From assembly GCF_020544465.1 (NCBI RefSeq), contig NZ_CP066126.1, positions 434,001 to 498,000 of the forward strand: a stretch of 64,000 bases of DNA, given 5' to 3'. This document shows, piece after piece, positions 9,048-17,581 of the stretch. The notes under the pieces are model-generated. The model saw only the letters and a program-made list of their open reading frames with translations, did no database searches and was not told the DNA's origin. The stretch comes from Chromobacterium rhizoryzae (GTDB lineage Bacteria; Pseudomonadota; Gammaproteobacteria; Burkholderiales; Chromobacteriaceae). How positions within the stretch are numbered: position 1 is the stretch's first letter; each line of letters opens with the position of its first letter. Made by a program: the position numbers and the translations under genes.

Positions 9048-9216
9048 GGCGACTCCTGGCGGCGGACGATGCGCCCATCATAGGCGATGCGCCCCGGTGT
9101 CTGGCAAGTCCGCGCGCGCATGGCTGATCCAGCGTCAGCCGTCGGCTGCGCAATCGTCTTTTGCCAGCGGCGGCGCGGCGCGGTTTAATCGGGTCTTCGA
9201 TTCCATGGAGCGCGCG

Positions 9217-10575
9217 ATGCAAGCGACGATTGCCGGCAAGACCGTGGCCGACTGGCAGGCCAGCCACCCCTTATTGACGCCCTTGATGGCCTTGCAGTCT
9301 TTGAGCTGGTTCAACCCCGCGCTGGCGTCGGCGGCGGAAGCGCTGGCCGACGTGGGCCTGAGCCGGGCCGATGTCGTGGACGCCGATACGCGCTTGCGCC
9401 GCTTCGCGCCCTATCTGGCGCGGGTGTTTCCGGACGCGGCCGCCAGCGGCGGCATCATCGAATCGCCGCTGCTGCCGCTGCCGGCGATGCGCGCGGCCCT
9501 ATGGGCCGAGGCCGGGTTGGCGGACGGCGGCGGCCTGTGGCTGAAGGCGGACAATCTGCTGCCGATTTCCGGCTCCATCAAGGCGCGCGGCGGCATTTAC
9601 GAGGTATTGAAGCACGCGGAAAGCTTGGCGCTGAGTCATGGCCTGCTGCGGGAGGGGGACGACTACGCCGGACTGGACAGCGCCGAGGCGCGGGCCTTCT
9701 TCGGCGGCTACCGGGTAGCGGTGGGCTCCACCGGCAACCTGGGCCTGTCCATCGGCATCATCAGCGCCAAGCTGGGTTTTCAGGCCAGCGTGCATATGTC
9801 GGCGGACGCGCGACAGTGGAAGAAGGACTTGCTGCGCAGCCATGGGGTCGAGGTGGTCGAGTATCCGTCTGATTACAGCGTGGCGGTGGCCGAAGGCCGC
9901 AAACAGGCGGCGTCCGATCCGCGCTGTCATTTCGTCGACGACGAGAATTCGGTCAATCTATTCCTTGGTTACGCGGTGGCGGCGGAGCGTCTGCGCGGCC
10001 AGTTGGCGGAGCAGGGCGTCCGGGTGGACGCCGAACACCCGCTGCTGGTGTACCTGCCCTGCGGTGTCGGCGGCGGGCCGGGCGGGGTCGCTTTCGGCCT
10101 CAAGCTGGCTTTCGGCGATGCGGTGCACTGTCTGTTCGCCGAACCCACCCACGCGCCCTGCATGCTGCTGGGTGTTTACACCGGGCTGCATGATGAGGTG
10201 GCGGTGCAGGATTTCGGCATCGACAATCTGACCGCCGCCGACGGCCTGGCGGTGGGCCGCCCGTCCGGCTTTGTCGGGCGCGCGATGCAGCGGCTGATAG
10301 ACGGCTATTACACGGTGGACGATGGCGAGCTCTACCGCTTGCTGGCCATGCTGGAGCGCGAGCAGGGCTTGCGGCTGGAGCCGTCGGCGTTGGCCGGCAT
10401 GCCGGGGCCGTTGCGGGTGTTGAGCGAGTCCCAGGGTTACCGCCAGCGGACGGGCTTGAGCGCGGAGCGGCTGTCGCGCGCCAGCCATCTGGTGTGGGGC
10501 ACCGGCGGCGGCATGGTGCCGCCGGCGGAAATGGACGCCTATCTGGCGGAAGGCCGGCGGCGGCTGTCGGCGTGA
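9217..10575 (+). CDS. dsdA: D-serine ammonia-lyase (D-serine deaminase)
   Basis: A fold-type II PLP enzyme converting D-serine to pyruvate and ammonia in the cytoplasm. From ATG 9217 it has 452 residues (E. coli 442), with GGAG at 9207-9210 six bases upstream; ATG 9205 is an alternative. The PLP lysine is in PISGSIKARGG (Lys about 122). Also diagnostic are AVGSTGNLGLSIG, SADARQWKKDLLRSHG, LPCGVGGGPGGVAFGLKLAFGD and VWGTGGGMVP. It overlaps the following LysR-type gene by 4 bp (GTGA). No dsdX-like permease is next to it; the divergent BASS transporter is the nearest transport gene. Confidence 0.96.
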   Translation: MQATIAGKTVADWQASHPLLTPLMALQSLSWFNPALASAAEALADVGLSRADVVDADTRLRRFAPYLARVFPDAAASGGIIESPLLPLPAMRAALWAEAGLADGGGLWLKADNLLPISGSIKARGGIYEVLKHAESLALSHGLLREGDDYAGLDSAEARAFFGGYRVAVGSTGNLGLSIGIISAKLGFQASVHMSADARQWKKDLLRSHGVEVVEYPSDYSVAVAEGRKQAASDPRCHFVDDENSVNLFLGYAVAAERLRGQLAEQGVRVDAEHPLLVYLPCGVGGGPGGVAFGLKLAFGDAVHCLFAEPTHAPCMLLGVYTGLHDEVAVQDFGIDNLTAADGLAVGRPSGFVGRAMQRLIDGYYTVDDGELYRLLAMLEREQGLRLEPSALAGMPGPLRVLSESQGYRQRTGLSAERLSRASHLVWGTGGGMVPPAEMDAYLAEGRRRLSA

Positions 10576-11516
10576 ACGATGCTGGCGATATGCTGAATCT
10601 TCCCCCGCGCGCCGGCGTCCGGCTGGACGGCGCGCAATGGTCCAATCTGCACACCTTCGCGGCGGCGGCGCGGCATCTGAGCTTCGCCCGCGCCGCCGAG
10701 GAACTGTGCCTGAGCGCCAGCGCGGTCAGCCATCGCATCGCCCGGCTGGAACGGGCGCTGGGCACCCGCCTGTTCCTGCGGCTGACCCGCAGCCTGAGGC
10801 TGAGCGAGGACGGCGAACGCATCTATCAGGCCTGGCTGGCCGGCCAGACGCGGCTGGAGGCGGCGCTGAATCCGCAGGACGACGCCGAGCCGGCCGGCGC
10901 GGTGGCCCTGTATGCGCGGCCCTCGCTGGCGCAATGTTGGCTGGCGCCGCGGCTGGCGGATTTCGCCGCGCGCTATCCGCGCATTGCGCTGGACATCCGC
11001 AGCGGCAACGAGATGGTGGACTTCCGCGCCTGGAATATAGACCTGGCGCTGTATTACTCGGCCGGCGAGTTTCCCGGCCTGGACGCGCAGCGTCTGATGG
11101 ACGAGCAGGTGGCGCCGGTGTGCAGCCCGGAGTACGCGGAGCGGCACGGCTTGCGCGACAATCCGGCGGCCCTGGCCGCATGCCTGCTGCTGCACGACGC
11201 CCAGGCCTGGGAACGGGCGGCTCACGACGCCGAATGGCGGGAGTGGGCGCGGCGGCAGAACGTGGCCTTGCCGCCGCGGGGCATCAGCTTCGACCGTTCC
11301 GACCTATGCGCGCAGGCGGCCGCGCATCACGCCGGCGTGGCGTTGGGTCGGCGTCGCTTGGTGCAGCGGCAGCTGGAACGCGGCGAACTGATGCTGCCGC
11401 TGGGGCCGTTTCAACCGCTGGGGCCGCAGGCTTATTACCTGGTGCGTCCGTTGCCGGCGCCGTCTCCTCGGGTGCGGGCGGTGATGGACTGGCTGCGGGT
11501 TTGCGCGGCGGATTAG
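10572..11516 (+). CDS. dsdC: LysR-family regulator, probable DsdC
   Basis: A 314-residue LysR-type transcriptional regulator. The N-terminal winged helix-turn-helix spans about residues 20-75, including LSFARAAEELCLSASAVSHRI and LERALGTRLFLRLTR; the rest is the periplasmic-binding-like effector domain. The GTG at 10572 overlaps the dsdA stop; ATG 10590 is an alternative (308 residues). E. coli DsdC activates dsdXA in response to D-serine. Here the gene is downstream of dsdA and in the same direction rather than divergent, so the identity rests on adjacency and general LysR features. Confidence 0.8.
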   Translation: MNDAGDMLNLPPRAGVRLDGAQWSNLHTFAAAARHLSFARAAEELCLSASAVSHRIARLERALGTRLFLRLTRSLRLSEDGERIYQAWLAGQTRLEAALNPQDDAEPAGAVALYARPSLAQCWLAPRLADFAARYPRIALDIRSGNEMVDFRAWNIDLALYYSAGEFPGLDAQRLMDEQVAPVCSPEYAERHGLRDNPAALAACLLLHDAQAWERAAHDAEWREWARRQNVALPPRGISFDRSDLCAQAAAHHAGVALGRRRLVQRQLERGELMLPLGPFQPLGPQAYYLVRPLPAPSPRVRAVMDWLRVCAAD

Positions 11517-11614
11517 GCGTCCTTCCCCTTTTCGCGCCCGCCCCCTCGCGCGCCTTCCCGGCGGCGTGCTAGTCTGCTTCAGTTCAATGTCATGTCTGCC
11601 GCGGGAGGCGCTTG

Positions 11615-12316
11615 ATGATCACTCTGTATCAGTTCGGCCCGGCCATGGGCTTGGTGGACCCCAGTCCCTTCGTGATGAAGGCGGACCTGCTGCTGAAGCT
11701 GTCGGGCCTGTCCTACCGCCGCGTGCGCGGCGATATGCGCAAGGCGCCCAAGGGCAAGCTGCCTTATATCGACGACGACGGCCAGATCGTGGCGGACTCC
11801 ACGCTGATCCGCCTGCATCTGGCGGACAAGCACGGCCTCACGCTGGACGCCGGTCTCAGCGAGGCGCAGAAGGCGCTGGCCTGGAGCGTGGACTGCATGC
11901 TGGGCGATCATTTCTACTGGGGCATCGTGCATGAACGCTGGATGGTGGACGAACACTTCGCGCGCGGGCCCAGCGTGTTTTTCAAAGGCGTGCCGGCCTT
12001 GCTGCGCGGCTTGGTGACGAGGCTGGTGCGGCGCAAGGTGCGCGCCAATCTATGGGGGCAGGGCATGGGCCGTTTCAGCGCGGCGGAGCGCCTGCGGCTG
12101 CTGGAGGCGGACGTGGCGGCGCTGTCAGCCTTGTTGGGCGAGCAGCGTTATTTCATGGGCGAGACCGCCACCTGGATAGACGCCAGCGTTTACGCCTTCG
12201 TCAGCGGCGCCTTGACCGACGCGATGGGGGAAACCCCGTCGCGGGCGCTGGTGGCGGCGCGGCCCAATCTGGCGGCCTATGCGGAAAGACTGAGGGCCGA
12301 GTTTTACAGTGGATAG
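11615..12316 (+). CDS. Glutathione S-transferase-like protein (FAXC/metaxin type)
   Basis: A 233-residue cytoplasmic protein with an N-terminal thioredoxin-like half and an all-helical C-terminal half. The opening ITLYQFGPAMGLVDPSPFVMKADLLLKLSGL and the KAPKGKLPYIDDDGQIVADSTLI stretch match the GST N-domain of the failed-axon-connections/metaxin-like branch. The C-terminal part has the GETATWIDASVYAFVSG signature of that branch. GGGAGG precedes ATG 11615. The substrate is unknown. It is followed after 49 bp by the M13 peptidase gene in the same direction. Confidence 0.8.
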   Translation: MITLYQFGPAMGLVDPSPFVMKADLLLKLSGLSYRRVRGDMRKAPKGKLPYIDDDGQIVADSTLIRLHLADKHGLTLDAGLSEAQKALAWSVDCMLGDHFYWGIVHERWMVDEHFARGPSVFFKGVPALLRGLVTRLVRRKVRANLWGQGMGRFSAAERLRLLEADVAALSALLGEQRYFMGETATWIDASVYAFVSGALTDAMGETPSRALVAARPNLAAYAERLRAEFYSG

Positions 12317-12365
12317 GCCGGCTGGGCCCACCGCGCCGCGGTACGACAAAAACAAAGGGGAAAAC

Positions 12366-14384
12366 ATGAAGATGAGCAGACTGCTGCCCTTGGCGGCCTT
12401 GCTGTGCGCGGCCGGCGCCTGGGCGGACGGCGGCCTGGATTACGGCCGTTACGGCATTGATTTGAACGGCATCGATCCGGCGGTGAGAGTACAGGACAAT
12501 CTGTCGCTGCACGCCAATGGCCGCTGGATCCAGCGCACGGTGATTCCGGCCGAGCGTTCCTCGGCGGGCGTGGCGGAGGCTTTGGCGGACCGCAATCTGG
12601 AACGGCTGCGCCAGTTGATCGAACAGGCCGGGCAGGGGACGGATGCCGAGGCGGGGCAGATCGCCGCGCTGTATCGCAGCTTCATGGACGAGGACGTCGT
12701 CGCCCGGCGCGGGCTGGAGCCGCTGCGCGAATCGCTGCGGGCCGTGGCCGGTCTGGGCACGGCGGCGGAGGCGGTCCGCTATATGGGCCGCCTGCAGGAT
12801 CAGCCGGTGGATACGCCGTTCCGCTTCTATGTCGGCCAGGACCCCAAGGATTCCGCCGCCTACCTGGCCGGCGTCGGCCAATCCGGTCTGGCGATGGACC
12901 AGGACTACTATCTGGGCAAGTCCGCCGACTTCGCCGCCGCGCGTAAGGCCTATTTGAGTTATCTGGAGCGGCTGTTCGCACTGGCGGAACTGGACCAGCC
13001 GCAAAGCCGCGCCCGCGACGTGCTGGCTTTCGAGACCCGGCTGGCGAAAATCCAGTGGACCAATGTCGAGAACCGCGACATCCAGAAAACCTACAACAAG
13101 CTGAGCCTGGCCGAGTTGGCGCGCCGGCAGCCCGGCTACGATTGGCCGGCCTTGCTGGCCGACGCCGGCCTGGACGCCGCCAAGCAGTTGAATCTGGACC
13201 AGCCCGGCTATCTGAGCAAGCTGGCGCCACTCTTGCGGGCCGCGCCCGCGTCCACGCTGCGCAACTACCTGCTGGCGCGCACGCTGGACGCTTACGCGCC
13301 CAGCCTGACGCCGGCCTTCGTCGACGCCCACTTCGACTTCTACGGCAAGACCCTGGAAGGCCGCAAGCAGAACCGCCCGCGCTGGAAACGCGGCGTGGGC
13401 ATGGTGGAAAGCGGCCTGGGCGAGGCGCTGGGCAAACTCTATGTGGCGCGTTATTTCACGCCGGAGGCCAAGCGCCAGGCCGACGAACTGGTGCGCAATC
13501 TGCTGCAGGCCTACGACCAGTCCATCGACACTCTGGACTGGATGAGCGCCGCCACCAAGCGCCAGGCCCATATCAAGCTGTCCAAGTACACGCTGAAGAT
13601 AGGCTATCCGGACAAGTGGCGCGATTACGGCGGCCTGCAGCTGGCGCCGGACGATCTGGCCGGCAATGTGCGGCGCATCGCGGTGTTCAACTACCGCTAT
13701 ATGAGCGGCAAGCTGGGCCAGCCGGTGGATCGCAAGGAATGGAGCATGACGCCGCAGACGGTGAACGCCTATTACAATCCGGCCAATAACGAGATCGTGT
13801 TCCCGGCGGCCATCCTGCAGGCGCCGTATTTCGATCCCGGCTTCGATCCGGCGGTCAACTACGGCAGCATAGGCGCCACCATAGGCCACGAAATCAGCCA
13901 TGGTTTCGACGACCAGGGCAGCCAGTTCGACGGCGACGGCAATATGCGCAACTGGTGGACGGCCAGCGACAAGGCGCGCTTCAAGGCGGCCACGCGCAAG
14001 CTGGTCAAGCAGTACGACCGCTACCAGCCGGTGCCCGGCCACCATGTCAACGGCGAACTGACCCTGGGCGAGAACATCGCCGACAACGCCGGCCTGGAAG
14101 TGGCCTACAAGGCCTATCATCTGGCGCTCGCCGGCAAGGACGCGCCGGTGCTGGACGGCATGAGCGGCGACCAGCGTTTCTTCATCGCCTTCGCCCAATC
14201 CTGGCGCAGCAAGAGCCGCGACGAAGCCACGCTCAAACAGCTGGTGTCGGACCCGCACACGCCGGACCTGTGGCGGCCCATCGGCACCGCCAGCAATATG
14301 GAGCCGTTCTACCAGGCCTTCGGCGTCAAGCCGGGCGACAAGATGTATCTGTCGCCCAAGCAGCGCTTCCATTTGTGGTGGTGA
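12366..14384 (+). CDS. Secreted M13-family zinc metallopeptidase (PepO/neprilysin type)
   Basis: A 672-residue endopeptidase with an N-terminal signal peptide (cleavage likely after the AGAWA at about residues 15-19). The N-terminal Peptidase_M13_N region is followed by the catalytic domain: NAYYNP substrate-binding motif, zinc site HEISH at residues 508-512, and the third ligand in ENIAD at 569-573. The protein ends in a tryptophan-rich FHLWW. Family members cut oligopeptides in the periplasm or outside the cell. ATG 12366 is chosen because it begins the signal peptide and has AAAGGGGAA just upstream. Its stop lies 26 bp from the convergent AraC-type gene. Confidence 0.93.
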   Translation: MKMSRLLPLAALLCAAGAWADGGLDYGRYGIDLNGIDPAVRVQDNLSLHANGRWIQRTVIPAERSSAGVAEALADRNLERLRQLIEQAGQGTDAEAGQIAALYRSFMDEDVVARRGLEPLRESLRAVAGLGTAAEAVRYMGRLQDQPVDTPFRFYVGQDPKDSAAYLAGVGQSGLAMDQDYYLGKSADFAAARKAYLSYLERLFALAELDQPQSRARDVLAFETRLAKIQWTNVENRDIQKTYNKLSLAELARRQPGYDWPALLADAGLDAAKQLNLDQPGYLSKLAPLLRAAPASTLRNYLLARTLDAYAPSLTPAFVDAHFDFYGKTLEGRKQNRPRWKRGVGMVESGLGEALGKLYVARYFTPEAKRQADELVRNLLQAYDQSIDTLDWMSAATKRQAHIKLSKYTLKIGYPDKWRDYGGLQLAPDDLAGNVRRIAVFNYRYMSGKLGQPVDRKEWSMTPQTVNAYYNPANNEIVFPAAILQAPYFDPGFDPAVNYGSIGATIGHEISHGFDDQGSQFDGDGNMRNWWTASDKARFKAATRKLVKQYDRYQPVPGHHVNGELTLGENIADNAGLEVAYKAYHLALAGKDAPVLDGMSGDQRFFIAFAQSWRSKSRDEATLKQLVSDPHTPDLWRPIGTASNMEPFYQAFGVKPGDKMYLSPKQRFHLWW

Positions 14385-14393
14385 GTCATTCCC

Positions 14394-14413
14394 AGATCGT
14401 AAACCGGTTCTCA
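14394..14413. repeat. Solo end of the 32.4-kb dispersed element
   Basis: These 20 bases match the right terminal repeat of the element at 32429-32574 at 18 of 20 positions (CGTAAACCGGTTCTCA here against CGTAAACAGGTTCTTA there over the last 16). No internal element sequence is next to it. The last three bases supply the TGA stop of the AraC-type gene read on the - strand. Confidence 0.5.
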
Positions 14414-15187
14414 GACTGAGCGTTTGAGCTGGCCGGGCGTAAGCCCGGCATGGCGGCGGAACATGGCGATGAAGGCGCTGTCCTGCGCATAGCCCAGTTC
14501 CGCCGCCACCCGGCTGACGCTTTCCCCCTCGGCCAACAGCCGGCTGGCCTCCATCATTTTCAATTGCCGCCGCCAGGCGCTGAAGCTGAGCCCGGTCTGT
14601 TGCTGGAACAACCGGTTGACGGTGCGGGCGCTGGCGCCGGCCTGGGCGGCCAATTGCTCCAGCGTGGCCTCGTCGCCGGGCTGCTGCAATAGCTGCTCGG
14701 CGATGCGCAGCAGCCGCCGGTCTTGCGGCAGCGGCAGGCTCAGCGCCTGCTCCGGCGCGCGGCCGGCCTCGTCCAGCAACACCTCCACCAGCCGTTCTTG
14801 CTCAGGCTCCAACGGCGACAGCGGCCATTCCGCCACCCGCACGATCAATTCCCGCAACAGCGGGCTGACGGCGATGATCTGCGGCCGCCGCGGCAGCGCG
14901 GGATAGACGACCGGATCGAAGTACAGGCTGCGATAGGCGAAAGGCTTGCCGGTTTCGGCCTGATGCCACAGGCCCGAGGGAATCCAGGCGGCCATTGTCG
15001 GCGGCAGCACGCAGCGGGTGTGGCCGATGCGGATTTGCAGCACGCCGCTGACCGCGTACATCAGCTGCGCGCGGCGATGGCGGTGCAGGCCGGAGTCATG
15101 CGGCGCCGGCGCGTCTATGGCCATGCCGACGATGGGATCGGCGAGCTGGTCCGGGTCCGGCGCCGTGGCGGGCAGGTAGCGCGGCAT
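14411..15187 (-). CDS. AraC-family regulator with cupin sensor domain
   Basis: A 258-residue regulator. The N-terminal half (about residues 15-110) has the cupin histidine cluster LHRHRRAQLMYAVSG; the C-terminal half carries two AraC helix-turn-helix motifs, with LEQLAAQAGASARTVNRLF and VSRVAAELGYAQDSAFIAMFRRHAGLTPGQL. This architecture resembles the NimR-type repressors, which control a divergent efflux gene. Here the divergent neighbour, 94 bp away, is an MFS efflux gene, so it is the likely target. The stop codon coincides with a fragment of the dispersed element. Confidence 0.88.
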   Translation of the reverse strand: MPRYLPATAPDPDQLADPIVGMAIDAPAPHDSGLHRHRRAQLMYAVSGVLQIRIGHTRCVLPPTMAAWIPSGLWHQAETGKPFAYRSLYFDPVVYPALPRRPQIIAVSPLLRELIVRVAEWPLSPLEPEQERLVEVLLDEAGRAPEQALSLPLPQDRRLLRIAEQLLQQPGDEATLEQLAAQAGASARTVNRLFQQQTGLSFSAWRRQLKMMEASRLLAEGESVSRVAAELGYAQDSAFIAMFRRHAGLTPGQLKRSV

Positions 15188-15281
15188 CTTGTCCGATTCT
15201 CAATGTTTTATGGCTATCCATCGATAATAGGCGTGCCTTCATCCTCCTACAATCCCTGTTCGTTGTTTTTAGGAGGACAAA

Positions 15282-16454
15282 ATGAAAACCGCGATCCGGG
15301 CGGCGCCGCTGGCGCTGCTGATTGTATTGCTGGGTTTCCCGCAATTGAGTGAAACCATTTACGCGCCGGCCTTGACCGAGATCGCCCAGGCTTACCATGT
15401 CAGCGCCGGTCAGGCGCAGTTGACGATGAGCGTCTACTTTCTGGCTTTCGCCTTCGGCGTGGTGTGCTGGGGCCGGCTGGCCGATCTATACGGACGGCGG
15501 CCGGCCTTGCTGGCCGCCCTGGCCTGTTACGGCGCGGGCGCGGTGCTGGCGGTGATGAGCCGCGATTTCACCGCGCTGCTGCTGGCCAGGCTATTGCTGG
15601 CCTTCGGCGCCAGCGCGGGTTCGGTGGTGGTGCAGACCATGTTGCGCGACCGCTATCAAGGCCCGGCCTTGCTGACGGTGTTCGCCACCGTCAGCGCGGT
15701 GTTGTCGCTGTCGCCGGCCTTGGGCCCGCCGCTGGGCGCTTTGCTGGTGGCCGGTTTCGGTCATCAGGGCGTGTTCGCCGCCTTGTGCGGCTTGGCGGCG
15801 CTGTTGCTGCTGTTGTCCTGGAAGCTGGCCGGCGAAACCCGGCCGGCGGACCTGCCGCCGCCGGCGGCCTTGGGCGCGGTGGCGGCCAGGATGGCGCGAG
15901 ATCCGCGGGTGCTGGCCACGGTATGGCTGGTGGCCGGCTTCAATCTGCTGTTGTTCGGCTTTTACACGCTGGCCCCGTTCACGCTGCAATTGCTGGGCAT
16001 GCCGGCCTGGTTGTTCGGCCTCAGCGGTTTGCTGGTGGCCGCCGGCGGCCTGTTCGGCGGCGCGGTCAATCGCCGGCTGGCGGCGCGAGGCGGCGCGGAA
16101 CGCTTGCCGCGCCTGGCCTTGATGGCCGCCGGCGCGGCGGCCCTGGTGCAGTTGCTCAGCGGCTGGCCGGGTCTGCGGCCGGCCGCGGCCGTCGGCGTGC
16201 TGTTGCTCAGCCAACTGGCGATTTCCGCGGCCTTCGGCTGCGCGATTCCGCCGCTGCTGGCGGGGGCCCTGCGGGATTACCGCCAAGTGCAGGGCACGGC
16301 CGGCGCCTTATTGGGCCTGATGTACTACCTGCTGATCGCCGGCGGTCTGGGTTTGCTTGGCGCGGCTTATCAGCCGTATGTCTTGTACCAGCCCATGGCC
16401 ATGGCGCTGCTGTGCGCGGCGATGTGGCCGGCGGCGCGGCGATTGAATCGGTAG
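15282..16454 (+). CDS. MFS efflux transporter, Bcr/CflA type
   Basis: A 390-residue inner-membrane protein with about twelve hydrophobic helices. The first-helix segment SETIYAPALTEIAQAY and the loop 2-3 motif GRLADLYGRRPALL fit the drug:H+ antiporter-1 family, Bcr/CflA branch; the motif-C-like SPALGPPLGALL is in helix 5. Substrates in the family include bicyclomycin, chloramphenicol and cysteine-related compounds; the substrate here is unknown. AGGAGG lies directly upstream of ATG 15282. Divergent from the AraC-type gene, which is its probable regulator. Confidence 0.88.
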   Translation: MKTAIRAAPLALLIVLLGFPQLSETIYAPALTEIAQAYHVSAGQAQLTMSVYFLAFAFGVVCWGRLADLYGRRPALLAALACYGAGAVLAVMSRDFTALLLARLLLAFGASAGSVVVQTMLRDRYQGPALLTVFATVSAVLSLSPALGPPLGALLVAGFGHQGVFAALCGLAALLLLLSWKLAGETRPADLPPPAALGAVAARMARDPRVLATVWLVAGFNLLLFGFYTLAPFTLQLLGMPAWLFGLSGLLVAAGGLFGGAVNRRLAARGGAERLPRLALMAAGAAALVQLLSGWPGLRPAAAVGVLLLSQLAISAAFGCAIPPLLAGALRDYRQVQGTAGALLGLMYYLLIAGGLGLLGAAYQPYVLYQPMAMALLCAAMWPAARRLNR

Positions 16455-16523
16455 GGAGTTGAATATTCTGTCTGCTTCATGGCATTGTGTTGAAAATTTC
16501 AAACAGCCATGGAGAGCAGAGCG

Positions 16524-16895
16524 ATGAAACAGGCCAGCGATATCATTGTGTTCCAGCGTCACGACGTGGCGCTGGAATCGTTTGTGGCGGCCGAGGATCG
16601 CCGCGTCGCCGGCGAATGCCGGCAAAGCGTGGCCAACCATTATTCCGATCCCAGCGGGCAGTTCCACGCCGGCATCTGGAGCGGCGGGCAGGGCTGCTGG
16701 AAAGTGCGCTACAGCGAACACGAGTTCTGCACGCTGTTGCAAGGACGAGTGAAGGTCAGCGACGAGGCCGGGAACAGCGTGGAGTTGAAGCAGGGCGATC
16801 ACTTCGTGATCCCCGCGGGCTTCGTCGGCACCTGGCAGGTGCTGGAGCCGGCGTGCAAGACTTACGCGGTGTTCGAAGCGCGACACGCCGAGTGA
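16524..16895 (+). CDS. Small cupin-domain protein
   Basis: A 123-residue single-domain cupin resembling the Cupin_3 family (relatives of ureidoglycine aminohydrolase). The two cupin motifs correspond to SEHEFCTLLQGRVKVSD and GDHFVIPAGFVGTWQV. The enzymatic role, if any, is unknown. ATG 16524 has GGAGA about 10 bases upstream; an in-frame ATG 16509 is an alternative. The gene ends 13 bp before a strong intrinsic terminator and has no obvious operon partner. Confidence 0.8.
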   Translation: MKQASDIIVFQRHDVALESFVAAEDRRVAGECRQSVANHYSDPSGQFHAGIWSGGQGCWKVRYSEHEFCTLLQGRVKVSDEAGNSVELKQGDHFVIPAGFVGTWQVLEPACKTYAVFEARHAE

Positions 16896-16907
16896 GCCGC
16901 GACAAGC

Positions 16908-16935
16908 AACAGCCCCGCATTGCGGGGCTGTTTTT
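16908..16935 (+). terminator. Intrinsic terminator after the small cupin gene
   Basis: GC-rich inverted repeat CAGCCCCGCA/TGCGGGGCTG followed by TTTTT on the + strand. It ends transcription of the cupin gene before the convergent YfaZ-like gene. Confidence 0.85.
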
Positions 16936-16953
16936 CGTGGCGGCGGGCTGGGC

Positions 16954-17490
16954 TTAAAAGGTGAAGCCGGCGCCGATATACATGCCGTCGGCAAGACGAC
17001 GATTGCGGTTGTTGTCCTTGCGCTCGATGTCGAAGTAGCGATAGCCGGCTTCCACGGTGAACGGTCCAATGGGGTTCCAGCGCACGCCGGCGGCCAGGTC
17101 GCTGACGTTCTTGACGCTGCCGCTGGCCATGCTGTCGCCGGCGAAATAGGCCTGGCCGTAGAGGCTGAGCTTGGGCGCCAGCTGGATGTTGGCGCGGCCG
17201 CCGAGCAAGGCGGCGGTGCCGGAACCGCTGTCCGGGTTCAGGCCCATCAGCTTGCCGCCGCCGGCCAGGGTGACCGGGCCCAGCGGAATCGCGAACTCCA
17301 GGCCGGCGCCGCCGGCGTTGCCCTTGTGGTCGCTGTTCAGGTAGTCGATGGAAAGCCCCAGGCCCAGGCCCTGCGGGGTGCGGCTGAATTGCTGGAAGTC
17401 CTTGCCGGCGATAAAGCTGTAATCGGCGGCGTGGGCGGCCGCGGTCAGGGCGAGCAGCGCGGCGGCGGCGCTCAGATGCAGAGTTTTCAT
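16954..17490 (-). CDS. YfaZ-like outer membrane protein
   Basis: A 178-residue protein with a Sec signal peptide (MKTLHLSAAAALLALTAAAHA) and a mature part of alternating amphipathic strands, ending in an aromatic residue (GAGFTF) as outer-membrane beta-barrels do. The pattern of short strands such as LGLGLSIDYLNSD, AGVRWNPIGPFTVEAGYRYFD and ADGMYIGAGFTF fits the YfaZ family, whose function is not known. The ribosome binding site AGAGAAG lies within the 3' arm of a strong hairpin immediately before the start codon, so translation may be controlled by that structure. Confidence 0.75.
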   Translation of the reverse strand: MKTLHLSAAAALLALTAAAHAADYSFIAGKDFQQFSRTPQGLGLGLSIDYLNSDHKGNAGGAGLEFAIPLGPVTLAGGGKLMGLNPDSGSGTAALLGGRANIQLAPKLSLYGQAYFAGDSMASGSVKNVSDLAAGVRWNPIGPFTVEAGYRYFDIERKDNNRNRRLADGMYIGAGFTF

Positions 17491-17491
17491 G

Positions 17492-17533
17492 GGTCACTTC
17501 TCTTGGGTGAGTTAGACAACAAGGGAAGTGACC
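17492..17533 (-). promoter_or_regulatory. Hairpin masking the ribosome binding site of the YfaZ-like gene
   Basis: On the - strand GGTCACTTCCCTTG (17533-17520) and CAAGAGAAGTGACC (17505-17492) pair at 13 of 14 positions around a 14-base loop. The 3' arm contains the AGAGAAG ribosome binding site and ends one base before the ATG. The structure could hold translation off until melted or bound; as DNA it could equally be a dyad operator. Confidence 0.6.
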
Positions 17534-17581
17534 GCTTTTTAAGTAACAAGTTCGGCGAGCCGCCAAATATTCGAGTGTGAA

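Noticed and set aside
12201..14372. A 723-codon open frame antisense to the M13 peptidase gene.
   Set aside because: Shadow of a high-GC gene; the + strand encodes a complete peptidase with signal peptide and zinc motifs.
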